Numbered from the stretch's first letter, positions 47,220 through 56,474 are shown. The stretch is 64,000 bases of DNA from Terriglobia bacterium (GCA_020072965.1 JAIQFY010000007.1:59559-123558); one strand, 5' to 3'. The notes: generated by a model from the sequence alone, not told the origin. Program-made: numbers and translations.

Positions 47220-49064
47220 TCACTTTGGCGTCCGAGGAGCAGCCATTTTTCGCTCGATCAGGTCGATGCTCTTCCTGGCATCGGTATAGTGTGGATCAAT
47301 CTGAAGGGTCTGCTTGTACTCAGAAAGGGCCTCATCGAGCTGTCCCTGAAAGTAGAGGGCATTGGCCTTGTAGTAGTGATGGTCGGCATTGGATGGATCT
47401 TTTCGGATCAAGTCATCATAAAAAGCGATGATCGCCTGGTCCTGCAATCTTGCGCCTGTTGAATCGCCCTGGGAGCGAAGTGCCAGTGCGAGATTGAACC
47501 GGATCACCGGGTACATGGGGGCTAAGTCTACGGCCCGGCGATAATATTGGATCGCTTCTTCCGTCTTCCCCAATCGAGAGAGGGCAATCCCGAGGTCGTT
47601 TAGCAACATCGCATCCTCCGCATAGATCGATTCGGCAATGCGATATTGCTCCACGGCGGGACCATATTCCTTCCGGGCGAAGTAAGCGACACCCAAAGAG
47701 TGATGCGCCTTGGAGCTGTTTGGGGAGGTTCCGACAGTTTGAAGCGCAAGCGTCATCCCGTCTCTCCAGTCGTTATTGCGCAGCACGGTCCGTCCCGCAA
47801 GCAGTAGCAGTGCCACCGCGACAGCAACGCGGAAGGCCTTCTTTAACGGGGGCCGTTGAAGCCGGCGGTCAAGCCCGGCAAGAAGGATACCGAAAACCAG
47901 GAGAATCCCGAGCGACGGCATGTACAGGAGGCGATCGCCCCGAATCGTTCCGATGTGGATGATGAGGTTACTGACGATGGAGTAGGTGACTAAGAAATAT
48001 GCCAAACCGAAGAAGATGTTCAGCGCACGAAAGTAGCTCCAGGCCAGTAGGAGGAGCAGGGCCAGGAAAAGTGCAATCATGGCAAGTCCAGCCGGGCTGC
48101 TCCATTGGGTGATCATCGGAATCTGATTGTAGGAATAATCGGCCGAAAGGTGCATGGGCCAGAGCAGTTGCCCGAGAGATTGAAATAGGACCTTGAGCGC
48201 TGTAAGTTCACGGACCGCGACCGCATTGTGAGCCAAGGGGTTGTCGATAAAAACGGTGTATCCTCGGGGTATTTGTCGAAGGGAGAAAGCGCGGAGTGCC
48301 AGGTAAATAAGGACAGCGGAGAGATATCCCGCGAACACCTTCCAAAGCCCGTTTCGCAAATTGTCCCAGACAGACGTTAGACTGCCTTTAGAAAAGTAAA
48401 CAAATTCTGTGAGCAAAACGACCCCAATCCACGTAACACCGCTCTCCTTGGACATCATGGCAAAAAAATAGAAGAGCAGGGCGGCCGCAAGAGATCCCCG
48501 ATGTGATTCTGCGGACAGTCGGGCGCGAATATGAAAGAGCCACGCCAAGACGAAGAACAGCATCGCCTGGGCATCGCTGCGGCCATCGATATACGTGATG
48601 GCCTCAGTTTGGATGGGATGAACCGCGAAGAGAAGGGCAGTCAGGGCGGCGGCCGTGACGTTTGAAAGGAGATGTCGAAGGACCCAAAAAATTCCCAGGC
48701 AGATCAATACATGGAGGAGGCGATTGACTAAGTGGAACCCGTCGGGGTTCAGGCCGTGGATCCAGCAATTGACGGCCAGGGTAAAAGATGTCAAGGGCCG
48801 GTACATATGGCCCTTGGTCAATAAGACGGGATCAAAAGGCGAAATGAATATTCGAAGAATATTTCTGGGATTCTGAATGAAAAGGTTCTGGACAATCTTG
48901 CTCGTGTCATCCATAGCAAACTGGTGTCCCCAGCTGTTCCAGTCACAAACCAGGGCGGCTAGGATGATGAGCAATTCCCAGCGGAGGAATTGGTTCAGTA
49001 AAATTCTCAGGGGGGATCGGTCCTTGTGGTATTTTAATCGTGCAGAGTGGTTTCTCGCCTTCAT
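47220..49064 (-). CDS. GT-C membrane glycosyltransferase-like protein with C-terminal TPR repeats (TMTC-like)
   Basis: The 614-residue protein joins an N-terminal polytopic membrane half (to about residue 425) with an acidic loop QFAMDDTSKI near residue 50, as in GT-C enzymes, to about four TPR repeats (~440-600; for example AHHSLGVAYFARKEYGPAVEQYR, LLNDLGIALSRLGKTEEAIQYYRRAV). The arrangement resembles eukaryotic TMTC O-mannosyltransferases and their bacterial relatives. It probably modifies exported proteins, the TPR part perhaps binding the acceptor. It is a single minus-strand gene between two + strand groups. Confidence 0.82.
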   Translation of the reverse strand: MKARNHSARLKYHKDRSPLRILLNQFLRWELLIILAALVCDWNSWGHQFAMDDTSKIVQNLFIQNPRNILRIFISPFDPVLLTKGHMYRPLTSFTLAVNCWIHGLNPDGFHLVNRLLHVLICLGIFWVLRHLLSNVTAAALTALLFAVHPIQTEAITYIDGRSDAQAMLFFVLAWLFHIRARLSAESHRGSLAAALLFYFFAMMSKESGVTWIGVVLLTEFVYFSKGSLTSVWDNLRNGLWKVFAGYLSAVLIYLALRAFSLRQIPRGYTVFIDNPLAHNAVAVRELTALKVLFQSLGQLLWPMHLSADYSYNQIPMITQWSSPAGLAMIALFLALLLLLAWSYFRALNIFFGLAYFLVTYSIVSNLIIHIGTIRGDRLLYMPSLGILLVFGILLAGLDRRLQRPPLKKAFRVAVAVALLLLAGRTVLRNNDWRDGMTLALQTVGTSPNSSKAHHSLGVAYFARKEYGPAVEQYRIAESIYAEDAMLLNDLGIALSRLGKTEEAIQYYRRAVDLAPMYPVIRFNLALALRSQGDSTGARLQDQAIIAFYDDLIRKDPSNADHHYYKANALYFQGQLDEALSEYKQTLQIDPHYTDARKSIDLIERKMAAPRTPK

Positions 49065-49614
49065 CCGTTTGGTCTTTTCCCGTTAGACAGCTAGCCCATC
49101 TCAGAAAACCAATCAAATTCATCATATCGACAGAATTTGTACTAAGGCAACATCTTTCGCGAACGTCGGTGCCTGGATCGACCCTCACTTTCGATTTGAG
49201 GTCTCAGACATTCGAACCCACCGGCGCAAGGGTGGCCGGAATTGCCGTTACCCCCTCGAAGCACTCCTCCGGTGAACTTGGACTGGCTTCGAATCCAGGG
49301 ATCGTTCGGATCTGTCTGATGATATCTACGAAAACGCCGCTCCCCCTCCGGCTCCAAAGGGACTCTCGATTCAAAGACACCGGATAATGATACTCTGGTG
49401 ACACTATTGAGCCTGATGGGATCGGAGTGAATCCACAGACCACTTGTTCCCTTTCGGACCTGAATCTGACATGAGATGAATGGTCGGCGCTCGTCCGTTT
49501 ACTGGATTTAACTTGCAAATATTCTAAAGGTTACGGTATGGTCTAATTTTCCGGGACACCTCATTGGGCCCTCTATGGGAGAGGAGTTCCGAGAATTCAG
49601 GTTGGAAGAAGGTT
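49065..49614. other. Intergenic region between divergent genes
   Basis: 550 bases. Open frames on both strands have no recognisable motif. The 51 bases before ATG 49615 are open in frame but precede the start of the B12-binding domain. Confidence 0.5.
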
Positions 49615-51036
49615 ATGAAGATATTGTTGCTCCGAGCGAAGCCAGACTTCATGGACATGGTGATTGGCATCCCCATTGGTTTGACCATGGTCGGGGCGAT
49701 GGCGGAGCGCTTGAATCATGAAGTCGAGATTTTGGATTTGGCGCTCGAGAAGAATCAAGAAGCGGCGGACCGGCGCTTGCGGACCCTGTTGCAGGAAAAG
49801 AAGTTTGATCTGGTCGGCCTCACGGCAATGACCGTCGAGTATGAGGCTGCAGCCCGCGTCGCGCGAATGGTGAAAGAAGCTGACCCGGGGGTCCCGATCG
49901 TTTTTGGAGGACAGCATTCCACGATCAAGGTCGAAGAGGTTGTCTCCCAGGATTTTTGTGACTACGTGGTCAAAGGCGAGGGGGAAGTCGTTTTCTCAGA
50001 GCTGGTTACCGTGCTATCCGATGGGGGCTCACTGGACGATGTCAGAGGTTTGGCGTTCAAGCGAGACGGTGAGGTCGTCCAGACAGCCGATCAGGAACTC
50101 ATCCCGGATCTGGATGGCCTGCCTTATCCCGCCTATCACCTCCTGGAGGTGGAGCAGTATTTTGCGGCCAGCTCCGCGCGGGCAACCACTAAGCACAAGC
50201 GTTGTATGCAGGTTTTCACGAGCCGTGGTTGTCCCTGGCGGTGCACGTATTGCCATGATTTATTCGGCAAATCTTTTCGCGGACGAAGCCCGGATAACGT
50301 GTTGGGCGAATTGAAGCTGTTGTACGATAAGTGGGGCATCCGCGAATACATGGTGGAAGACGACATTTTCAACCTGGACATGGGTCGGGCGAAGAAGATT
50401 TTCGATCTGGTCAGAGAGAATTTGCCGGGAGTGTACTTCCAGTTCGGGAACGGTCTGCGGCTGGAGCGGTTTGACGAAGAACTCGTCCGCAAGATGGCGG
50501 AAGGCGGGACTCACTATATCTGCATCGCCATTGAATCTGCGAGTCCGCGCATTCAAAAAATGATCAAAAAGAATCTGAAGCTGGACAAGTCGGCGGAGTC
50601 GCTGCGCTGGATGCGCAAATACGGGATCCGGACGCTCGGATTTTTCATGATCGGTTTTCCGACCGAGACCCTGGAGGAGATCCAGCAGACTATTGAATAT
50701 GCCAGTCAACTCGATCTCGATGAGGCCTTGTTCAGCATCGCAACGCCTTATCCCGGGACTGAACTGAACAAGCAGGTCATGGAGATGAGTCTCTATGATC
50801 CCGACCTGGTAAGCCGGGGCGGAGAGGAATTTCAACTCATCAAGACCGAACAGTTTGACTACCATACGCTGCGCAAACTGCAGCGGAAGGCGTACCGGTC
50901 TTTCTTCTTGTCGAAGTTTCGCTACATCCGGATGATCCCGAAGCTCGTGAACGTGAATTCATCCATGAAGTACCTGCGGGCGATCGAGCGCAATTTCCTG
51001 GCTTACGGCGGGGCGAAGACGTCACGCATCAACTGA
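49615..51036 (+). CDS. B12-binding-domain radical SAM protein
   Basis: ATG 49615 is preferred over an upstream TTG (49564) because the conserved domain begins at once (MKILLLRAKPDF) and a purine-rich GGAAGAAGG lies just before it. The 473-residue protein has an N-terminal cobalamin-binding-like Rossmann domain (about 1-150; LVGLTAMTVEY, VFGGQHST, KGEGEVVF) and a radical SAM barrel with CxxxCxxC at C206, C210 and C213 (CPWRCTYC) for the 4Fe-4S cluster. Such proteins perform methylations or carbon-carbon chemistry on unactivated positions. Five bases downstream a second radical SAM gene begins. Substrate unknown. Confidence 0.88.
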   Translation: MKILLLRAKPDFMDMVIGIPIGLTMVGAMAERLNHEVEILDLALEKNQEAADRRLRTLLQEKKFDLVGLTAMTVEYEAAARVARMVKEADPGVPIVFGGQHSTIKVEEVVSQDFCDYVVKGEGEVVFSELVTVLSDGGSLDDVRGLAFKRDGEVVQTADQELIPDLDGLPYPAYHLLEVEQYFAASSARATTKHKRCMQVFTSRGCPWRCTYCHDLFGKSFRGRSPDNVLGELKLLYDKWGIREYMVEDDIFNLDMGRAKKIFDLVRENLPGVYFQFGNGLRLERFDEELVRKMAEGGTHYICIAIESASPRIQKMIKKNLKLDKSAESLRWMRKYGIRTLGFFMIGFPTETLEEIQQTIEYASQLDLDEALFSIATPYPGTELNKQVMEMSLYDPDLVSRGGEEFQLIKTEQFDYHTLRKLQRKAYRSFFLSKFRYIRMIPKLVNVNSSMKYLRAIERNFLAYGGAKTSRIN

Positions 51037-51040
51037 TTTT

Positions 51041-52102
51041 ATGAGCCATTCCCTTTCACATTTTAAAAACCGGATGGTTATCTTCCGGAGTTATGTGGGC
51101 CGAAAGACCGTGGTTCGTGGCGGGCCCAAATACGTCCTTCTGGAGGCCACCGGCAAGTGCAATCTCTTCTGTCCCATGTGTCCCCGCGAACTGGTGCATT
51201 TTGAGCCGGTCGACATCCCTATGCCGCTCTTCCAGAAGGTGATTGAGGAGGCCCGTGATTACCTGGAATTCACGGTTCCTTACGGCGCGGGAGAGCCGTT
51301 GCTGAATAAGCGCATTTTCGAGATGGTCAGGTTTTGTCGCGAACGCCATATCCGCATCGGCATTTCCACCAACGGAACCCTCAATAATCCCGATCGCAAT
51401 CGGCAGCTTTTGGAGTCGGGGCTGGATTACATTATCTTTGCCTTTGACGGCGCCACCAAGGAGAGCTACGAGAAGTACCGAAAAGGGGCGAAATTTGAAG
51501 AAACCCGCGACAAGATCCAGGAATTCCTGAGAATGAAACAGGAGAAGCACTCCAAGATCTTCACCATCGTGCAGATGGTCCGGCTAAAAGATAATGCCGG
51601 AGAGGTGGATGCCTTCCGGAAGATGTGGAACCTCCCCGGGGTCGACCAGGTCCGCATCAAGGAAGACGAACTTCAATTTGACGGGGTGGGCATCCCGCGA
51701 CCCAGGGAAATCCAGAAACGCCAGAACCCCTGCCATTATCTCTGGCAAGGGCCCGTTTACATTCACCATGACGGCAACGTATTTCCGTGCTGTTACATGT
51801 GGCGTGGGGAGCCTCTCGGGAATGCCAACCAGCAGCCGGTGGCTGAGATCTGGAACAATGAGAAGATGCAGCGATTGCGGCAAGCACATCTTGACCGGAA
51901 GATTGAAGCCTACCCCGACTGCGTCAACTGTCATGCGCCGAAACCTCGACTGCCGGTGATTCTGGGGAGCTTCGTCATCAATAGTCTCGCCGTCCGGAAA
52001 TGGATCCCGGTCTTTGAGAAGCTATCCTTGCTTTTCAAAATCTCCGTGTTCGAGCATCGTGCCGTCGAACCTCCCAAGGCAGATGCAAACGTGCGCGGTT
52101 AA
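51041..52102 (+). CDS. Radical SAM protein with SPASM-type C-terminal domain
   Basis: The 353-residue protein has CxxxCxxC at C40, C44 and C47 (CNLFCPMC), then GAGEPLLN and ISTNGTL typical of the radical SAM core. A cysteine-rich C-terminus (CHYLWQGP, GNVFPCCY, CVNCHAPK) suggests auxiliary iron-sulfur clusters of SPASM type. It begins 4 bases after the B12-binding radical SAM gene ends and is surely cotranscribed with it. SPASM enzymes modify peptides or sugars; which applies here is unknown, and no small precursor peptide gene was seen nearby. Confidence 0.87.
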   Translation: MSHSLSHFKNRMVIFRSYVGRKTVVRGGPKYVLLEATGKCNLFCPMCPRELVHFEPVDIPMPLFQKVIEEARDYLEFTVPYGAGEPLLNKRIFEMVRFCRERHIRIGISTNGTLNNPDRNRQLLESGLDYIIFAFDGATKESYEKYRKGAKFEETRDKIQEFLRMKQEKHSKIFTIVQMVRLKDNAGEVDAFRKMWNLPGVDQVRIKEDELQFDGVGIPRPREIQKRQNPCHYLWQGPVYIHHDGNVFPCCYMWRGEPLGNANQQPVAEIWNNEKMQRLRQAHLDRKIEAYPDCVNCHAPKPRLPVILGSFVINSLAVRKWIPVFEKLSLLFKISVFEHRAVEPPKADANVRG

Positions 52103-52303
52103 ACCACCTTGTCTCTCCGCTTTCTTTTCAGCCCGACCCATTGAGATTGTTGCAATTTCTCCCATTTTGGTGTGCTGCCCTTGCGTTCGTTCCCCCCTTC
52201 GAGTAGGCTTGACTGGTTTTTTCACGCGCTTACCCTGTTGTGTCCCGAATGGAATTGAGTTTCAAGAGAATGGGACGTCTGGTGAGCCATCACTGGCCAA
52301 TCC

Positions 52304-53326
52304 ATGAGTGAAAATGCGTGTCCGCTTTGTTCAACCGAGGAAACGGAGTTTTTTGCCCGGTGCACTGACCATCTGCTGAAGACCACGGATAAAATGTTCT
52401 CGCTGCGAGAGTGCCGAGCCTGTGGGATTATTTATCTGGCCCCAATCCCTTCAGCGGAGGAGTTGCGAGCATATTATCCATCCGGGTACTGGTGGAGCGA
52501 GTCGAGCCGTGCACGGAATTTTCTGTCGGCGGTGGGGAAGCGATTGGAATCGCTGTACCGCCGGATGGCGTTACGGGATCACATCCGATTTGTGCTGGGA
52601 GCTGCCCGCCACGTTTCGGAAGAGGGTGAAACGGTCGATTTACTGGACGTAGGTTGTTCCGGAGGAACGCTGTTGCACGAGCTTTCCCATCGAGGGATTT
52701 CGGGGCGAGGTCTTGACTTTTCCGAGGAAGCCGTGGCGCATGCCACCCGCGTGTACCAGTTGGACTGCAGCGTGGGGGATCTGACCCAAAACCCATGGCA
52801 GCAGCATAGATTCTCGCTCCTCACCTGTTTTCATGTGTTGGAGCATGTTCCCGAGCCGCGGGCTTTTCTGAAGGCGATGGCGGCCGCCCTGGTGGAGCGA
52901 GGCCGAATCGTACTGCAGGTTCCCAACATCCGGAGCTGGCAGTGTCGTCTGTTTGGTTCCCAATGGTACGGTTTGGATCCCCCGAGGCACCTGGTCAACT
53001 TCAGCGACCGGGCCTTGATCCGTTTGCTCCAGGAAGCGGGTTTTGATGTCATAAGGAAGAAGCGTTTCTCACTTCGTGATGATGCTGCAGGGTGGGTCTC
53101 CAGCGCGTTCCCCCGGCTGGATCCGCTGGCGCGGGCGGTGCGGAAAACCTCAAAGGAAAGGCCGGCTGGCGAGCCGGCTGCCCTTGGCATTTTTAAGAAT
53201 TTCGTCTATTTTGTTTTGTTGCTGGCAGCCACTCCAGTGGCGCTGTGCGATTCTCTGGCGGGTCGTGGGGCAACCATCATGTTGGAGGCCCGGCGATCAT
53301 CGAAGCCCACCACGCCTCATAATTAA
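52304..53326 (+). CDS. SAM-dependent methyltransferase with N-terminal zinc ribbon (Methyltransf_23)
   Basis: The 340-residue protein begins with a four-cysteine zinc site (CPLC near residue 5 and CRAC near 40), followed by a Rossmann SAM motif VDLLDVGCSGGTLLHEL at about 109-125 and LTCFHVLEHVPEPRAFL. The pattern resembles methyltransferases of nucleotide-sugar and lipid-linked glycan pathways. A hydrophobic stretch lies near the C-terminus (FVYFVLLLAATPVAL). About 200 bases without a gene separate it from the radical SAM gene. Substrate not determinable. Confidence 0.85.
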   Translation: MSENACPLCSTEETEFFARCTDHLLKTTDKMFSLRECRACGIIYLAPIPSAEELRAYYPSGYWWSESSRARNFLSAVGKRLESLYRRMALRDHIRFVLGAARHVSEEGETVDLLDVGCSGGTLLHELSHRGISGRGLDFSEEAVAHATRVYQLDCSVGDLTQNPWQQHRFSLLTCFHVLEHVPEPRAFLKAMAAALVERGRIVLQVPNIRSWQCRLFGSQWYGLDPPRHLVNFSDRALIRLLQEAGFDVIRKKRFSLRDDAAGWVSSAFPRLDPLARAVRKTSKERPAGEPAALGIFKNFVYFVLLLAATPVALCDSLAGRGATIMLEARRSSKPTTPHN

Positions 53327-53362
53327 AGAACACTCAGGGTCCTCTTAACAACCGGCGCTTGA

Positions 53363-54388
53363 ATGGAAAACGAAAAGTCTGTGACGGTCATTGTGGTGAA
53401 CTGGAACAGCCGGGACTTATTGCGGGAGTGTCTCTTCTCGCTGCGGCGGCAGACCTACAGGAATTTTCACGTGATCGTGGTAGACAATGGTTCGATCGAC
53501 GGCTCCCTCGAGATGCTGGAGAATGAATTCGCCGGGTTTGCCTACTTGATCAAGAACTCCCGAAACCACGGATTCTGCCGGGCTGTGAATCAGGCCATCC
53601 TCGCGTCAAGATCGGATTATGTCGCCCTGTTAAACAATGATGCTGAGGCGCAGCCCACGTGGCTGGAAGAAATGGCGGCGGTCGTCGAGCGTGCCGAGGA
53701 TATTGGCATGTGTGCTTCAAAAATTCTGAAACATGATCAGCCGGATGTGATCGACAAAGTGGGACACCTCATCTATCTTGATGGCCAGAATCGAGGCCGT
53801 GGGACAGGCCAGGCCGACCGGGGACAGTTCGACCAGGAAGAGGAAACCCTGTTTCCGGATGGATGCGCGGCGCTCTACCGCCGGGCGGTCTTTGATGCCG
53901 TGGGTTTGTTTGATGAAGATTTCTTTGCCTACGGCGATGATGCTGAGTTGGGATTGCGAGCGCGGCTCGGCGGATGGCGTGCCATCTACTCTCCGCGGGC
54001 CGTGGTATACCATCGCCATTCCCAAACTCTGGGGGCCTATTCGCCGGAGAAGATTTTCTACGTGGAGCGAAACCGGGTGTGGCTGGCCGTGAAGCTTTTT
54101 CCTCTTCCCATCCTGCTGCTGAATCCGTACTATGCCGGGCTCCGTTTTGTCGTGGGCATGATGGGTTCCGTCCTTCGCAAAGGACCCGCCGGCAGTTTTG
54201 CCCGGGAGTATTCAATACTCCGGCTGATATGGACGCTGCTTCGCGCCAACCTGTCGGCGCTCGTACGGGTGCCCCGGATGTGGAAGAAAAGGGTGGAGGT
54301 GAAGCGCCGGCAGAAGATATCCAACGATGAACTCCGCCGTTTGTTGTTCCAGTTTCGGATCGGGCTGAAGGAGCTGGCTCTTGAATAG
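53363..54388 (+). CDS. GT2-family glycosyltransferase (rhamnosyltransferase-like)
   Basis: The 341-residue protein shows VTVIVVNWNSRDLLRECLFSL, VVDNGSIDGS, NHGFCRAVNQAI, LLNNDAEAQ and GDDAELGLRARLGGW, the order of motifs found in GT2 enzymes related to WbbL/rhamnosyltransferases. A C-terminal hydrophobic segment (FPLPILLLNPYYAGL) may attach it to the membrane. It lies 36 bases after the methyltransferase and probably belongs to the same transcript. Sugar unknown. Confidence 0.85.
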   Translation: MENEKSVTVIVVNWNSRDLLRECLFSLRRQTYRNFHVIVVDNGSIDGSLEMLENEFAGFAYLIKNSRNHGFCRAVNQAILASRSDYVALLNNDAEAQPTWLEEMAAVVERAEDIGMCASKILKHDQPDVIDKVGHLIYLDGQNRGRGTGQADRGQFDQEEETLFPDGCAALYRRAVFDAVGLFDEDFFAYGDDAELGLRARLGGWRAIYSPRAVVYHRHSQTLGAYSPEKIFYVERNRVWLAVKLFPLPILLLNPYYAGLRFVVGMMGSVLRKGPAGSFAREYSILRLIWTLLRANLSALVRVPRMWKKRVEVKRRQKISNDELRRLLFQFRIGLKELALE

Positions 54389-54432
54389 TGGCTTATCAGC
54401 AGAATCTGTCCCGACTAGAGCAAAAATGTTAG

Positions 54433-54553
54433 TTATTAGGAGGCCAGGAAAACAGGAGGTTAAAGATCTTGGATCGGAACAGAATCTAAGGATCCCTCCG
54501 GGAGTGGGCATTCCAGCGACGACCAACCTCCCGGTTTCCTGGCTTCCTAATAG
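54433..54553. repeat. Long imperfect inverted repeat (MITE-like or structured element)
   Basis: A left arm at 54434-54461 (TATTAGGAGGCCAGG, AACAGGAGGTT) is matched by an inverted right arm at 54525-54553 (AACCTCCCGGTTT, CCTGGCTTCCTAATA) with few mismatches, enclosing about 64 bases. There is no reading frame. It is the only notable feature of the 236-base gap between the GT2 gene and the next methyltransferase. Confidence 0.6.
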
Positions 54554-54624
54554 AATCTGGTTATGGTTCCGGCTCGTCGGATGAGTTCTGGTGTCCGGCG
54601 CCCCCCAGTGTGCAGTGAGGAAAT

Positions 54625-55335
54625 ATGTTGAATGCGCGCCTCCGAAGGCTTGCGGAACGATGGTTGCCAGGGTCCCTGCTTCGCGCCCTCGATCCGTTCG
54701 ATGCGTTGATCTCAGATCGGCTGGCATCCTTCGTGGCTGGTCTGCCAGACCATTCGCATGTCCTGGATGCCGGGGCAGGTCAATGCCGGTATGCTTCCGC
54801 CTTTCTTCGGCATCGATATGTTGCCCTGGATCTCTCGATCGGCGACTCTTCCTGGGATTATTCACAACTGGACATCCTGGGGGATCTGGAAAAATTGCCG
54901 ATCGCCAACTCGGCATTCGATGCGGCGATCAGCCTCGTTGTGCTGGAGCATGTTCGGGAGCCACGAGAGGTGCTCCGCGAGATCGCGCGCGTGCTTCGAC
55001 CGGGCGGGCGGTTTCTCATTGTGGTTCCGAATCAATGGGAAGTGCATCAGGCCCCGCACGACTATTTCCGGTTCACTCGGTATGGACTGGAGCATTTGCT
55101 TCTGGAGAGCGGGTTCCGCATCCAAAAGGTTGAGGCGATTGGCGGCTTTTTCTGGCTGATGTCTCGTCGATCCATCAATTTGTTGACGTTTTTCCAGGGC
55201 GGACTGAAATGGATCGTTTTCATCGTGCTGGCACCGTTCCTCGGATTCTTGTTTCCGATCCTGCTGTATTTCGCCGATCGGTTGGATCAACGCCAGGATT
55301 TCACACTGGGATATATTTGCGAGGCGATCCGGTAG
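54625..55335 (+). CDS. Class I SAM-dependent methyltransferase
   Basis: The 236-residue protein starts at ATG 54625 behind GTGAGGA. It has the SAM motif HVLDAGAGQCRYAS near residue 44, FDAAISLVVLEHVREP and LRPGGRFLIVVPNQ, a Methyltransf_11-type core. The C-terminal part contains hydrophobic stretches (WIVFIVLAPFLGFLFPILLYF), suggesting membrane association and perhaps a lipid-linked substrate. It is the last gene before the ribosomal block. Confidence 0.84.
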   Translation: MLNARLRRLAERWLPGSLLRALDPFDALISDRLASFVAGLPDHSHVLDAGAGQCRYASAFLRHRYVALDLSIGDSSWDYSQLDILGDLEKLPIANSAFDAAISLVVLEHVREPREVLREIARVLRPGGRFLIVVPNQWEVHQAPHDYFRFTRYGLEHLLLESGFRIQKVEAIGGFFWLMSRRSINLLTFFQGGLKWIVFIVLAPFLGFLFPILLYFADRLDQRQDFTLGYICEAIR

Positions 55336-55451
55336 GTCAAGGGCGGATTTCAGATTTCTGCGCTACCAGATTATGGAGTCGGCCCCGATTGATCGTTGCC
55401 GTTGACCCGATCGAAACCTTCGGTTTGTTCGAGGGCGGGGCAAGCTATCGC

Positions 55452-55478
55452 TTGACAAAGAAGACCTGGTCGTATAAT
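55452..55478 (+). promoter_or_regulatory. Likely sigma-70-type promoter for rplM
   Basis: TTGACA at 55452-55457 and a perfect TATAAT at 55473-55478, 15 bases apart, about 40 bases upstream of the rplM start. The spacing is slightly short, but both boxes are consensus. Confidence 0.65.
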
Positions 55479-55518
55479 TTTGATACTTTGACCCACTAGT
55501 GCTACGCGGAGTGAGGGG

Positions 55519-55953
55519 ATGTCAACACATTTTACAAAAGCTTCAGAGATCCGCAGCAAATGGTACGTGATCGATGCCAGCGGGGTGGTGTTGGGCCGAC
55601 TGGCCACGACCGTCGCCAAGCTGTTGATAGGCAAGACCAAGGCCAGTTATGTCCCATATCTGGATGGGGGTGACCATGTGGTCATTGTCAACGCGGACAA
55701 GGTGAAAATTACTGGCAAGAAGATGGACCAGAAATTCTACCACCGGTTTTCTGGTTATCCCGGCGGGATCAAATCGATTTCGTTGAAAGACCAGTTGGCC
55801 AAGCATCCGACCCGCGTCGTGGAAGATGCAGTCACAGGGATGTTACCTAAATCAAAACTAGGCCGGGCCATGGCGAAGAAGCTGCGCGTGTATGCGGCTC
55901 CGTCGCACCCACACTCGGCACAAAAACTGGAACCCTATCTCATTAAGCAATAG
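55519..55953 (+). CDS. rplM: 50S ribosomal protein L13
   Basis: The 144-residue protein is an L13: [19 protein letters not shown] at the N-terminus, [36 protein letters not shown] and [21 protein letters not shown]. Length is as expected. L13 binds 23S rRNA early in large-subunit assembly. It opens the ribosomal block behind a consensus promoter and is followed 29 bases later by rpsI, its usual partner. Confidence 0.97.
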   Translation: MSTHFTKASEIRSKWYVIDASGVVLGRLATTVAKLLIGKTKASYVPYLDGGDHVVIVNADKVKITGKKMDQKFYHRFSGYPGGIKSISLKDQLAKHPTRVVEDAVTGMLPKSKLGRAMAKKLRVYAAPSHPHSAQKLEPYLIKQ

Positions 55954-55969
55954 GGTTTGAACCTTTTTC

Positions 55970-55975
55970 AAGGAG
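55970..55975 (+). promoter_or_regulatory. Ribosome binding site deciding the rpsI start
   Basis: AAGGAG lies one base before a TTG at 55977 but seven bases before a second in-frame TTG at 55983. The spacing selects 55983. Confidence 0.6.
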
Positions 55976-55982
55976 TTTGAAT

Positions 55983-56393
55983 TTGTCCACAGATTTGTCG
56001 ACACCCAGGGTGCAATATTATGGTACGGGCAAGCGCAAAACCGCGGTGGCCCGTGTTTTTTTGCGCCCGGGTTTGGGGCACTTTAAAATTAACGACCTGA
56101 AGTTTGAAGATTACTTCAAGACCGAGACCTTACGCAAAATCATCAGTCAGCCGTTTCAGGCCACTGAGACGGCAGGGAAGTTTGATGTTTTGGTAAATGT
56201 CCAGGGTGGCGGCCTTTCGGGTCAGGCCGATGCAGTCCAGCTGGGGATTTCGCGGGCCCTGCTTGAATTTAATGTTGAATTGCGAAAGAAGCTGAGGGAA
56301 GGCGGATTCCTGACTCGTGACGCGCGGATTAAGGAACGGAAGAAGTACGGGCAGAAGGGCGCCCGAAAACGATTTCAATATTCGAAACGTTAA
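55983..56393 (+). CDS. rpsI: 30S ribosomal protein S9
   Basis: The 136-residue protein is S9: [69 protein letters not shown], with the conserved C-terminal KR that reaches the P-site tRNA. The TTG start at 55983 is chosen from ribosome-binding-site spacing. It follows rplM as in most bacteria; rpsB comes next after a 200-base gap holding a palindromic repeat. Confidence 0.97.
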   Translation: MSTDLSTPRVQYYGTGKRKTAVARVFLRPGLGHFKINDLKFEDYFKTETLRKIISQPFQATETAGKFDVLVNVQGGGLSGQADAVQLGISRALLEFNVELRKKLREGGFLTRDARIKERKKYGQKGARKRFQYSKR

Positions 56394-56449
56394 TCCTGAA
56401 GATCCTCGCGGGGCAGACGTTTGAGCCTGCTCGCTTCACCTAACAGCCA

Positions 56450-56474
56450 GGGCAGACGAGGACGTCTGCTCCAC
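56450..56474. repeat. REP-like palindrome, family A copy 3
   Basis: Arms GGGCAGACG and CGTCTGCTC around AGGA, followed by CAC. An additional half-copy (GGGGCAGACGT) lies at about 56410. The repeat is located between rpsI and rpsB. Confidence 0.7.

Noticed and set aside
49204..49518. Minus-strand frame in the gap before the radical SAM gene
   Set aside because: No motif or start signal; overlapping frames on the other strand are equally open.
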